In this document: positions 1-11,800 of the stretch, in pieces
How positions within the stretch are numbered: position 1 is the stretch's first letter
Layout of the letters: every line of letters starts with the position of its first letter
DNA from: Batrachochytrium dendrobatidis JAM81
Lineage: Eukaryota; Chytridiomycota; Chytridiomycetes; Rhizophydiales
Direction: 5' to 3'
NCBI RefSeq assembly: GCF_000203795.2
Contig: NW_006281104.1
Coordinates: 1,264,278 to 1,328,277, forward strand
DNA length: 64,000 bases
Made by a program: the position numbers and the translations under genes
Notes under the pieces: generated by a model
Told to the model about the DNA's origin: nothing
Database searches by the model: none
Seen by the model: the letters and a program-made list of their open reading frames with translations, nothing else

Positions 1-49
1 ATATTGGATATCAATTTATTGGTAATAGCTATGCCATGTGTCTACTTTG

Positions 50-835
50 CTACAAAGGGGACTGTTTTAAACTAAGAGTACGTTCAAAATGGTAAGTTTT
101 ATATGGCAGTTCAGTAGAGGTATGTTCTGCTCCAATATGAGAATCATCATACAAATCCAGCCTGGCCATATTTGCATCCATTTCCACAGATATATTGAGT
201 TTAGAACCATCTTCGAACCCCATATCTTTGTCACAATCAACGGAGGGATCGCCTGGAGGATCGTATTGATGAAGCCTTCGACGCCAACTGCGCACATGAG
301 CATCCCATGCTCGCTTACTACATTTGCTATGTCTTTCAGGTGTTTCTGGATCACCCCTTTGGCGTTTGTTTCTATCATACCCAAAGAAACGATATCAGCA
401 TATGACACCACAAAGACAATACGTTAAGCAAAGTTAAAAGCTTGAACACTTACTTTGGAACACATTCAAGATATCTACGATATCCCACAGTATTCTTGTG
501 CGTTTGTAAAAATAAGTAAGTTGGATTAGGAATTACAAGTGCAACACATTTCAAAAAGTATACCTTTCCATAGTCAATTTGCTTTTGACGTTGCTCCAGT
601 CGCCGTTCCTCTGATGAGGGCTCATTGGGTAAGCTGCTAGTTCGAGATGATTGTGTAAGCAAAGATTCTACCATGGAATTGATTTCTGTAGACGTTCCAG
701 TATCAATAGAATCTGCAGCAGATTGAACTTCATGCCAATCTTCATCACCGCAACAGATCTCTTGAGAAACAGACTTGTGTGCATATGCATAATCATATTG
801 TGAAACATGAAATTTTGGCAATTGAAGATGTGTAT
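50..835 (-). CDS. SLBP: Histone RNA hairpin-binding protein (SLBP), 5' end unresolved
   Basis: Binds the 3' stem-loop of replication-dependent histone mRNAs and directs their processing and translation (family knowledge). Three exons on the minus strand are clear: 564-835, 454-494 and 50-371. Splicing joins RQKQIDYGK to NTVGYRRYLECVPK and then NKRQRGDPETPERHSK, followed by SKRAWDAHVRSWRRRLHQYDPP in two overlapping stretches. This is the SLBP RNA-binding domain, with its RQKQI-YGKNT start, the TP motif (TPER in place of TPNK) and the W...YDPP end. The introns use gtatac/cacaag and gtaagt/gatag borders and keep frame. The N-terminal part is acidic and Ser-rich. No ATG lies in frame in the first exon; a probable acceptor sits near 836, so the start codon is in an upstream exon I could not place. 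The stop is TAG at 50-52. The family identity is firm; the 5' boundary is not. Confidence 0.88.
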
Positions 836-1026
836 CTGATAAAAAGGATGAGTTGTGGTTTCAAGCATTTGAATTCATGTTAGGTTGATCCAAGAGTGCA
901 AGTGGTTGATTTAATGATTTTATAACGCATTTTATCGTATGGAAGCGCCGATCCAAGAAATATTGGATAGTATCACCAAAACCACGGTAAAGGTCAAGCC
1001 AAATAAACCAATAATTTGAGTTTAGT

Positions 1027-2094
1027 TTAACCAGTTGTGTTGCCCGATGGAATATTTATGGTTGAATTGAACATCATAGCATAGTACGATACAGAAAAAA
1101 AAGTAGTGTTAGTATTTTCTATAACCAAACGATGAGAGAAAACCTTGAAAAAAAACATCCTATGCCACAACCATTTGAGCATACCGACTGAAACCTGTCT
1201 AGTATGAGATTTACTCGACTTTTTCGAGGTTGAAAACCGAGTTTGTCCAGCAGCGCGATTGAAGCGTCTGTATGAGTGTGGATTCCATTGATGATGAAAT
1301 GAAGCTTGAATAGGGATCGAAGCTGAATGAAGATTAGTTGAATTATGATGAGACTGCACAGTCTGGCTTGGTTGAGGAATCAACTGGGCAGAGTGATGCA
1401 GATCTAGAGTACCAAAATGAGCACATGAAATGGGTGCTAGATTGTCAAGAACATAGTTGCCTCCATATGAATGATTGTGTCGAATCTGCAACGTGTCCGA
1501 TATGGCGTCGTGGAAATAAACCACTTCTGGCGAAATATAGGGTTGATGATTGTACATAGAAAGCCATTCAGGAGCAGCCATATTAGCCGCATCAATTGGC
1601 AGTGAAGGCTGTGGAAACGGTTGGTTCTGCTGATTATGGTGATGCAGCACTGATGTAGACGAGGTTGGATTAGATGGTTGAGCCAAAGCCTTGCTAGGAT
1701 ATTGCAAAGCTGCCATTGGGTGAGACCAGAGTGGAAGATGAACTGATGGATCAGAATAATAAGACTGAGGAAGAGCAGAAGAGTGTTTGGCCATGTCTAT
1801 CGGCGAGAGTCTAGATGAATCGTATTCACTTGCAACTGTTCCGTTTTCAGAAACTATATTTGAAAGCAGATGGTTGTCTGGCTGACCATCTGAATATGTG
1901 TAGTTGTGGATATCCAGACTTCTCTGTAACAGTTGAGGATTGGTTCCATGAGCAGTCTCCTGTTCAGGGAAGTTGCAGTCAGCCAAGAGTACCATAGACA
2001 ACCAATGTGCTATCACTAAATGTCCAGTTCCTTTCTGTGTACGAAACTCTTGTTTCTGTCGATTCCGCAAAACACGAAATATAAACAATTTCAT
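1027..2094 (-). CDS. Unrecognised low-complexity His/Gln/Ser/Pro-rich protein
   Basis: A 355-codon open frame starts at an ATG at 2094 and stops at 1027. I recognise no domain. The N-terminal ~40 residues are basic with a hydrophobic patch; the middle (~100-290) is rich in His, Gln, Ser, Pro and Tyr, as in disordered fungal regulators; a short basic Ser/Lys stretch near residues 285-305 could be a nuclear signal. A possible splice donor (gtatgc) follows the VSVG residues near 1187, so the last ~50 residues may be intronic and the true end may differ. A tandem pentamer repeat sits just upstream of the start. It lies between SLBP (same strand) and EFHC (opposite strand). Composition and length favour a real gene, but nothing shows its function. 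Confidence 0.45.
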   Translation of the reverse strand: MKLFIFRVLRNRQKQEFRTQKGTGHLVIAHWLSMVLLADCNFPEQETAHGTNPQLLQRSLDIHNYTYSDGQPDNHLLSNIVSENGTVASEYDSSRLSPIDMAKHSSALPQSYYSDPSVHLPLWSHPMAALQYPSKALAQPSNPTSSTSVLHHHNQQNQPFPQPSLPIDAANMAAPEWLSMYNHQPYISPEVVYFHDAISDTLQIRHNHSYGGNYVLDNLAPISCAHFGTLDLHHSAQLIPQPSQTVQSHHNSTNLHSASIPIQASFHHQWNPHSYRRFNRAAGQTRFSTSKKSSKSHTRQVSVGMLKWLWHRMFFFKVFSHRLVIENTNTTFFSVSYYAMMFNSTINIPSGNTTG

Positions 2095-2103
2095 GTCATG
2101 ATT

Positions 2104-2178
2104 GACTGGACTGGACTGGACTGGACTGGACTGGACTGGACTGGACTGGACTGGACTGGACTGGACTGGACTGGACTG
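2104..2178. repeat. Tandem pentanucleotide repeat (ACTGG)n
   Basis: About fifteen perfect tandem copies of ACTGG run without interruption. They lie immediately upstream of the ATG of the minus-strand hypothetical gene, in its presumed 5' leader. Five-base units do not keep frame, so coding use is unlikely. Length is expected to vary between strains. Confidence 0.95.
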
Positions 2179-2796
2179 CAGTGTCTAGTCTTTTAATGAC
2201 TGAATTGTATGATCGCATTGTTGAAATTGATTGAATTTCAAGCGTATTTATTAGTTTGAAATACAAAGTTTGCAAGAGTTTGATGGGCAACAGCCAGGCA
2301 CAATATCTGGATTCTAATCAACAAATCAGAGTTCAAACTCGTTGATTGTGTAATTTATCTTCATGTCAAATGAAAAAAGGAATCAGTTCAAATCTATAGT
2401 TTGTGTGTGAATCATACAATGGAAATTATATTTGAAATAATTGTAAATATCAATTTCTAATAACAAAGCCAGACGACTATTAAATCATTGTCTATTTCAG
2501 TGTTTCATTTTGCGTGACTTTGGCTGTAAATTCAACTTGATATCCTATAAACTCCTTTGAGCCATGGCACAACTTTTGTCTGCTTATTCTATTATGGTGA
2601 AATTGCTTTTCCCTTTTGGCTTCAAATTCCTCAATCAGAGTTATATTGGATACTTGGATATAGCCTTAATTGACTGTTTTATAGTGCTCGGTTATAAATC
2701 GCCAATTCTTTCAACTCTTCCGCGTTTCTATTCAATCAAGTTTTGAATTTTATTGAAAATCTGTTTTTACCATAAATATTAAAATTATATATCAGT
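2179..2796. other. Intergenic region, no gene seen
   Basis: AT-rich spacer upstream of EFHC. Only short frames occur (one of 60 codons starts at 2564), with no recognisable product. It must contain the EFHC promoter. Near 2396-2415 the sequence TATAGTTTGTGTGTG resembles the interior of the MITE family described at 31723-31967, so an eroded copy may be present. Confidence 0.4.
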
Positions 2797-5498
2797 ATGG
2801 CTGGCTCAAGAGCCGAGATTCCGTTTCTTCCTGGAAACTCGTTTCAAGATGTAACAGTAGGTCCATCATTTTTCAGCATACTTTAGCTGGACATCTTAGA
2901 TTCTACTTTTATTTCCTAGCATTTCTATATATACATATTGAATACGCGACGAGTATTATCACAACTAGCTCAGACTTACTAATCTCTACGTGTTACATTC
3001 TGTTTTACATATACTATAGAAAAATGATTTTCGCAAACCCCACTCTCTTGGATATATTAATGGGTATCCAATACAACCAAAACCCACTCTAAAAATCGGA
3101 CTTGAGCCAATTCATGTAGAAAAAACTCTAACGCCAGATGAGCTTATCGCGTCGCTTACTCTTGACCCAAAACTTGTCTATGGTGATAAACAATTCCATT
3201 CTAAAGAAACGCAGTCCTGTTTTGTTCCTGCGCATGTTGCATTTGACAAAGTGGTATGACACATCATTTTATAGTAACCATCAACTTGTATCTAAATGCT
3301 TTTTTTGATACAGTCGAATGTGTTTTGGTATATTTAATAATGGATTGCAAATTATCTACTGGAATGTACGCAATTATTTGTATCTAGGTGTTGCGTTTTG
3401 ATGGATATTTCAAAGAGACAGTCCACGAATCTACTGAGCAGTTCCATTTACGTAAAGTTCGGATTCTTTATTTTCTTGAAGACGATTCGATTGCAGTAGT
3501 GGAACCTCCTGTCAAAAACAATGGCATCCCACACGGCGTACTGATCAAGCGTCAGCGTCTTCCAAAATCTTCTTCAGAGTTTTACACTGTACAGGATTTC
3601 AATGTTGGTATCAATATTACCTTTTACGGAAAAACATTTCGTATTGTTTCATGTGATAAATTTACAGAGGTTGGTTAGCTTAATATTGCATATTATATCA
3701 AAGTCAATTCTGAGCAGTATCTAGATTTAATGTCTTGACCAAAAGTATATTGTAATGACTCTAATTGCATGGTTTGTTTTGCTTTTGATATATCTAGACA
3801 TACCTTCAATTAACTGAAGGCATATCTTTAAACCAAGCTGAAGTCATGCCAGAAGATCCGTATCAAAACACTCGTTCTCGTCCTATCCGTGTAAACAATA
3901 TTTGTACCGAACGCAAAGATAAACTGAAAAGTTTTCTTGAAAATGATCGAAAGGTTCTCCGCTACTATTGTGTTTGGGATGATCGCGAGTCTATGTTTGG
4001 AGAATTGCGTGAGTTTGTAAGTGTTTAGATGTGTATATATTGTATTGATATTTTTTATGCATAAAAACAATATATGTTGTTTTTTACAATGAAATACTTT
4101 TACTAAACTTTTTGAAATATCCTCATTTCACAGGTGATGCACTATCACTTGGTGGATGATAGTGTCGAAGTTCGTGAGGTGCAAAAACCAAACAATGGTC
4201 GCGATCCCTTTCCAATTCTATTGCGACGCCAGCAGCTTCCCAAGTCTTTCAAGGAACTTTCGGATTTGCAAGAATCTCAAAAGTACACTTGGAGAGATTT
4301 TCAAGTCAACAGTGTGATCAATGTTTTGGGCAGACCGTTTTTAATGTATGGTTTTTAAACTCCACAATGATACATGACTGTTTTATATTAATCAAAAGTT
4401 TAAATGTACTGTTTTTTTGTAATGAACCAGCCAAGATTGTGACGACTATACTAAGCGATTCTATTTGGAAAATACCGGAAAGTCCATCAGCCAGACAAAA
4501 GTGGTATTTGTAAATCAAGAACAGCCTCTCCCACGAGAATCAGAAATTCCTCCATACAATGGATTTGGAACGGTTGAAGATTCGCTTGGATCGTGCAAAT
4601 ATCTTGTTTTAAAACCTCCCAAAAAAGATTTTATTAAGATGCTTGAGAATGAGCACAAAGTACTGCGGTTTGTTGCCCGTATGGTAAGGTTTATTTATAG
4701 GCTACCAGATTATGTGCTATCTAATATGTTTGATGCATGTGGATTGACAAACATTTGAAATGGATGATTTAGGAATCTAAACACAGAGAGGACAAAGATC
4801 GTCGCTTTGTGATCAGCTACCGACTGGCAGACGACATGATGACAATTTACGAACCGCCTCAAAGGTATGAGTCTTGATCAAAACTTGATTTTCTCACGCA
4901 TTCTTGGATCGAATCAAAAAGGAATGGTCACATAACAATGCTTTTTTGATCCTGCATAGAAATGCTGGAATTCTTGGCGGGAAGTTTATGGAGCGAACGC
5001 GAGTGTTGCGTCCAGGATCGTCACTTTCGGATGTGGCAGGACCGTCATACTATGATGTGAATGATCTATTTGTTGGCTGCACTCTTCATGTACTCAGCCA
5101 TTGTTTTGTGCTTCTTGACGCGGACGAGTATGTGTTTAACTTTATGGAGGAGAATCGGGAAAAGTTCAAACAGAGTGATCCCAAGCATACTATGGATAAA
5201 GTGCTTCAAGTTTTGAGTAATCTCAGCAGTGATACAAAGAGTAAACTTCAGAATGAGTTTCAGAATGCAGATGCAGAAAGAAAGGGATTTATAGATCGTC
5301 AAGTGTTTGTGAATATTGTACGACCTGTTTTAAAAGACGCCATGACAGACCATGTGAGTATTGACAATATATTATATAGTAAGTCTGGCTAAATAGGAAT
5401 TAACATGGTTTGAGCAATAGGAAATCGTAACAGTGTCGCGTCAGCTGGAACAGAGTGCCAGGAAAGTAACGCTGTCAAAGATTATGCAGATTCTATAA
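2797..5498 (+). CDS. EFHC1: EFHC1-like ciliary protein with three DM10 domains
   Basis: Axonemal microtubule-associated protein (EFHC1/2, Rib72 family), a doublet inner-junction and lumen protein of motile cilia (family knowledge). Nine exons: 2797-2856, 3020-3253, 3388-3669, 3798-4016, 4134-4350, 4436-4683, 4773-4864, 4960-5353, 5421-5498. The sum is 1,824 nt, an exact 607-residue frame, close to human EFHC1 at 640. The start ATG gives [18 protein letters not shown], matching the family LPFLPGTSF start. DM10 domain 1 is about residues 100-190 ([42 protein letters not shown]). Domain 2 is about 245-365 ([35 protein letters not shown]). Domain 3 is about 425-530 ([25 protein letters not shown]). 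The C-terminal part has an EF-hand-like stretch ([17 protein letters not shown]) with few calcium ligands. All introns have GT-AG ends. Confidence 0.95.
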
Positions 5499-5683
5499 AA
5501 CGATTCCAACAGATGTCAAGATTAGACTATATGCGATTGAGATTGTAGTAAATCAAGCTTCAATTGATATAAGCAATAGATAAATAAACATGATATCCAT
5601 TGATATGTATTAAGAGTTTGATCAAGGCTAAATGTCATGAATTCAGCTTGTTTCTTGGCCATCCGACTTTACTGCGATTAACC

Positions 5684-8659
5684 ATGCAAGCTGCCAATCA
5701 ACTCATCCATGACATTACATTCAACTCATTATCAAATCCAGTCTCCAATTCTGGATCTGACAGCGAGTTATGGCAGACTTCTTTGCGTCTGGTCCGGAGA
5801 AAGATCAAAGACATCAAGGCAAGTCATTATCTGCCATTTGCAGTGACTCGATGCTGACGTTTCTATAACGCTGTAGCTGGAAATCGAAGGTCTGGTAGAG
5901 TCCAATGCAGATGAATATCGTCAGTCCATATCACAGGCTGTTGATGCTGTCCAGTTGTCAAGACTGTTGATGCATCGTGTGGATAGTGCTGCTGCCCAGA
6001 TTAGTGGTGACGAGGTAACTTCTATATTCATGTTGATGTGGTGTTTGTTCGCTCGCTGTTTGTTACATGGTCGAGCCAGACTTACACAGTCTTCTGCTGC
6101 AGGGTTTACAGGCTCGAATCGATACAGTTTTGTCTGATATTGCTGCTTCCAGATCGAAGCTTGTGGAACTGCATTCTCGTCATATGTCGCTCTCCTGCTT
6201 CCAAACCATCAAGTCTCGTTTGGATCTTCACGACGATCATATGTCTCATGGAAGATACTTGGAGGCAACCACTACACTGGTTGAGCTGGTATGTCATTTT
6301 ATATTCGATATTGGCTGCAGATTCATACTGAGATTGCTTAAACTTTACAGGAAAAAATGGTTCATCTTGAGTCTCTCACTCTCGAGGAGGATTTATCAGC
6401 AAGTATAAAGGTGAGTGTCGACTTCAGTCAAGATCTGGATCGCTGTTGTGTTGCATGCGATTGAACAGTCTTTGTCATGTTTTAGAAACACTTTCGATTG
6501 ATTCAAAATGGTCTTCATCAAATGCTTGAGCATGCCATTCATACAGCATTCGTGTTGTCCAAAACATCGTCCAGTATAACCATTTCAATGCTGGATCGTG
6601 TCAGTAAGTAAACGTTGCGCATACACTCAATCTGCTGCATTTATTATCTTCGATCGGTTCTGCTGACATGTTTTTATGATTCTTGTGTAGAATTTGGTTC
6701 TGGAATTCCAGATATATTCACAAACGTAGCAGTCGATGCTGCAGAATTAGCTGGACTTTTACCCAAGTTTATGATGTCGTTTGTCGAGAGAATTCGCAAG
6801 TATCTAATTATTCCAATGGCAGAAGCTACTCGTCCAAATGAGTTTTTTGTTACTTGTATAGAAAAGGGAAATATGGATTCCGCGTGGAATTTTGTAGTTT
6901 CTATTCAAACATCACCAACTCAAACTGGCTCCGATATCACTGCTAAAAACAATGACATTGCGCTGAATTCATCACTGAAAATATACATTTTGTTTGCTAA
7001 TTTTCTATCCGAGTTTGCTGCTCATCTTTCTTTATCCTCTCCTGCCACTGTCGAGCTTTTATCAGCTATAGGAAACGACACATTGTTACAGTTTGAAGTG
7101 GCTGCTATGAAGTCATTGTCATTGAACAACTTTCCTCAAAATATTGAGGATTTTGAAGCATTTTCAAGTCATTTGATGCCAATTGTGCAAGAGTTTAATG
7201 AGTCGTTACAAAAACTAGGTATGTACACGACCACTTTTCTGGATTGCTATCTTTCAAGGTTTCAAATATTTAGTTGGCTGATTACTTGCTTGATATTATT
7301 TTCAAGATATTCAATGTAGCCTAGAATCACCATTTCATCAATTTTTATCGAGAATTGAAGAGAGATTTGTAGATCAGCATTCGCAAAATATTATTGAGCG
7401 TGCGCGTACCTTGATATTCTCTCAAGATTATACCACAACAGTGTTTGGTGTTTCCTGGAAGACTGACAGTGGTATGTGTAGCATTTATCATCATGTCAAT
7501 GAATCAAAACACATCCATTCTAATCACGCATTGCACAGAAAATCGGTCCCCCTTTTCAATTCCTCAAATCACAATCCGGCAAAGCACACAATCACTTGTA
7601 AATATTCTTGACAAGACTTTGTTGAGTGCTATGACGCTGAAATCTGAAGGGTAAGCGTGTTTTTGAAATATTCGTGTTTGCTTGAAATAGTACCAAAGCA
7701 ATATATAGGTGTACTCGATAATAGTGGACTGAAATATTGTTTTATGGTGACTGCATTAGAGCCACGCTTATCTACTATACAATTAGAGACATTCTTGATA
7801 TTTTTCGAGCTTCGCATGTTGTAGCTCTTTATCAAACTTCAAATACTGACAAGATTCCGCCTCATTTGTCCATGGTACTCCACAATGATTGCATGTTTAT
7901 TGCACATTGGTGTTTGCTTGCTGCAGCAACATATCAAGACAAAATATCGTTGCAGCAGGGATGCGTGCTTCATTTCATAGATCTGGTGCCGCCACTTCAC
8001 AATCTTGCACACAGGTACTATTATAGTCAGCAACAACTACAATTGAAAAATATCTTGGAATGCATTGCATCATCGACTGGTTTTGACTGTCTTGAGCCAG
8101 ATCGATATGCAGCGGTGGAGAGTGCGATGAATCAAACAATATATCATATTCGACATATAGCAAGTATATATCAGGTATGTCTTTGTTGTTTTAATAAATC
8201 AATGATCATTTTCTCACCTGAATACTATGCATTTATTTTTAAATTGGCTAGAAGGTACTTTCTGATCAGGTATATTTGATAGCAATTGGACAGCTTGTTT
8301 CTGGCATGTGCCAAGCAATAATTTCTGAAATTGAGCAACTCGAAGACATTGCAGAGGATGAATCAGTAAAGTTGGCCAATCTCGTCCAGAAACTTGAAGG
8401 GCTGAGCAGTATGTTTATTGTAGATTCGAGCAGCATTGACTCGCAAATACAATTGTACACACAACCCCATTATCGTAAATGTATCATGGTTGGCGCACTT
8501 CTCAAATGGAATTTTGCCCAGATTATGGAAGCATTTCGTGCAGGAAAACTAAAGGATTTTACCTTGCCTGAAATATCTAAACTGATTAAAAGTTTGTTTT
8601 CAGATACACCGCTAAGAGATCGGAATTTGGCCGAGATATACAGAGGGCATCCAAACTAG
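5684..8659 (+). CDS. ZW10: ZW10 homologue (RZZ/Dsl1-NRZ tethering subunit)
   Basis: ZW10 serves Golgi-to-ER vesicle tethering (NRZ/Dsl1 complex) and, in animals, the kinetochore RZZ complex (family knowledge). Ten exons: 5684-5818, 5877-6014, 6103-6288, 6351-6410, 6486-6603, 6691-7218, 7307-7471, 7539-7650, 7787-8174, 8252-8659. They give an exact 745-residue frame; human ZW10 has 779. The C-terminal half carries the family signature: GDILDIFR, HNDCMFIAHWCLL, FIDLVPPLHNLAHRY, then KVLSDQVYLIAIGQLV and LPEISKLIKSLFSDTPLRDR near the end. The N-terminal third is helical with a conserved GRYLEATTTLVEL segment. The start is the ATG giving MQAANQLIHDI; the frame upstream has no other ATG. Intron 1 uses a GC donor (AAG|GCAAGT). 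The gene begins 186 bp after EFHC on the same strand. In fungi the membrane-tethering role is the safer assumption. Confidence 0.92.
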
Positions 8660-8839
8660 CACTCTATTATTGTTACTTTGGACGAATAAAGAATTAAGTA
8701 CTTGCCTTATATACTCGTCACAAAAGACATTAGCTAATAGTATGGAATGGTTTGAATCAAAATAATTGGGCTTTTTGTAACGCTTTAAACGCATCACATC
8801 TTATATCATACAGAAAAATGATGTACATAAAATAAATGT

Positions 8840-11800
8840 TTATTTAGACGGCTTCCATCCAAATAAATTAGATTTTCGTCCTGATCTGTTACTTTCCAAT
8901 CGTTCAATAACGCATGAAAGTTCTGTGTTTTTGACTTGCAACTCTGCAATCTGACGACGTGCAGCCAACAGTTCATGATTAAAATCCATCATTTGAGATT
9001 GTGAAATCATTTCAGTAAAATTTAAATGTCGTTCATGTTCATACTCGGACATGGACAATGGTTTTTGAGGATTGAAATATGTGCCTGTAGTCTGATTAGC
9101 ATTAGATAGATGAAAAGACTCTGGTGTTGCAGGAGTTTTCAAAGAAGAAGCAGAAAAAGTAGTGGTACGCGAGTGTAAAGGCTGGGCTGCTGATTTTGTA
9201 GTAGTTGTCAATGTCTTTTCAGCAGCAGGTGCGGAAATGATTTCAATAAAATGTGGAGCCAAATCTATGTTGCTTGGAATATTGACATCAATACGCGGTG
9301 CATTTTTGCTAGAAGATGGCGATAAATCATAACTGGTACTAGGCCTATCCAACGAAGAGCAACTTTTTTGCAATTGGCTCGACAGAACTTGAATATGATC
9401 CCATTGAGAGTTTAAGATGGACTGTGCACGATTCAGCTCAAACTCAAGTTTTGAAATGTCAATAGCCTGCCGGTCCACAAGCGATCTTAAACGAGCTGTT
9501 GAGGATACACTTTCGTTATTGGGACGATACATATCTTGATAGGATCTCGACGACATTATGGTACGTTGACCAATTCGGAATGAAGAGGTCTTGGAATGAA
9601 GTTGACGATTCATCGATGGTTCATGTGAGCCACGTGTTTCAGGCTCATGTAGTCTCAACGACACGGTGCTAAATCGTCTGACAATATTTCTTTCCAAAGA
9701 AACTGCAGAGTCAAACGAAATAGAAGGCACAGATGTAGTGTCAGATATGCTGCTCTCAATAACAGAAAGTACAGGAGAGCAAAGTGCTTCCTCTCTCTGT
9801 AATGAATCTTGACTAGAAAGATTCAAAGTTGTAACAGGAGTTTGAGTATCATGTGCCGTAACATATCGGCGAGTTTCCGTGAGCGTAATATTGTTTTCGA
9901 TTGTAGGGTTTAAACTAGTGTGAGCAGCCATTGTCTCCAATCGTTGCTTATATCTGTCACGATCCAAAGCGACATCAACTAAATGTGCACGATAGATGTC
10001 AAGTAACTCTGTAGCAATAGTTTCCTGCTGAACTAGTGCTGTATCATTTTGAATTGAAAACAGTTTTCCTTGACTTTCAATCCTCATGCCTCGCTCCGCA
10101 TCCAAACTATCTAAAAGTTGTTGATTCCATTCTTCCAAGTCTTGGATTTGATTTTGTAATTGCTCAGCTTCCAAAATAGTTGCTTTGTATTGTTTAACTG
10201 CCAATAACAGTTCGCACATTTCATCCCCAAGCGCCTCAATGTCTTGACTAGACATGTCGGTTTGAAGACAAGCATCTGATGATGCATAAATGTGCTGTTT
10301 ATATGAGGAATCTGTAAAATTATTTGGGATTGGCTGGCAAACAGTCTTGTGAGCGGTAGAAGGTTGAATACCATGGTATTCGTGATGTTTCAAACCAGAC
10401 GGTTCAAATTGTGCAGTGTTTGGTTGATCAAGCTGAGATGTTGCTGGTAGTTGTGAAGTTGGTGCAAAAGATCTTAAATTGCGATTGTCATTAAAGGCAT
10501 TTCCGACATACTCGTTTGGTGATGAAAAGTTTACAATGGGAGGCTGATATGTAGGACCAGCCCTAGTTTTAAGTAAAACAATATCATCATCATCATTATC
10601 ATCAGAATGTTGTGTATCAGCATCAGGTGGTAAAGCATGAGTAGTTGTCGTTGTAGTAACAATTGTAGTGGTCGATAAAGGAGATTTTGAATCCGCTAAT
10701 ACATATTGTCTGTGACGATCAATTTCTGCTTGTGCAATATGATCAGCTAAATTGGCTTTATCAGCCTCAATACCTCGAATCAAATTATTCTGTGAAATAA
10801 TAGAAGATTCAGAAGCGTAAAAATTGGGCTGGGGCGAATCTAAAGAAAAGTTACGAGCTTGTAAAGCATTAAGCTGATCAGAAACATGACTCAAATCAGA
10901 CTGTAACTTGGAAATATAATCATGAGCATCCTGAACAGTTGAAATAAGTTCTGCATTATTCCGTTTTGCAGTACCATAATGTTCTTGCAGCTCATCCAAT
11001 TGTTTGAGCAATGCATCACGTTCAGCTTCCAATTCAGCCTTTTCTTGATCGTGTTTTCCAATATTGTCCATGATAGTAGTCTCAAGTTCAACGCTACGTG
11101 ACTTGGCAATGGTATGATGTTCTTGCAGCTCATCCAACTGTTTGAGCAATGCATCACGTTCAGCTTCCAATTCAGCCTTTTCTTGATCATGTTTTCCAAT
11201 ATTGCCCATAATGGTGGTCTCAAGCTCAACGCTACGTGACTTGGCAATGGTATGATGTTCTTGCAGCTCATCCAACTGTTTGAGCAATGCATCACGTTCA
11301 GCTTCCAATTCAGCCTTTTCTTGATCGTGTTTTTCGACATTGCCCATAATGGTGGTCTCAAGTTCGACACTACGTGATTTGGCAGTATCATGATGTTCTT
11401 GCAGCTCATCCAATTGTTTGAGCAATGCATCACGTTCAGCTTCCAATTCAGCCTTTTCTTGATCATGTTTTCCAATATTGCCCATAATGGTGGTCTCAAG
11501 CTCAACGCTACGTGATTTGGCAGTATCATGATGTTCTTGCAGCTCATCCAACTGTTTGAGCAATGCATCACGTTCAGCTTCCAATTCAGCCTTTTCTTGA
11601 TCGTGTTTTTCGACATTGCCCATAATGGTGGTCTCAAGTTCGACACTACGTGATTTGGCAGTATCATGATGTTCTTGCAGCTCATCCAACTGTTTGAGCA
11701 ATGCATCACGTTCAGCTTCCAATTCAGCCTTTTCTTGATCGTGTTTTTCGACATTGCCCATAATGGTGGTCTCAAGTTCGACACTACGTGATTTGGCAGT

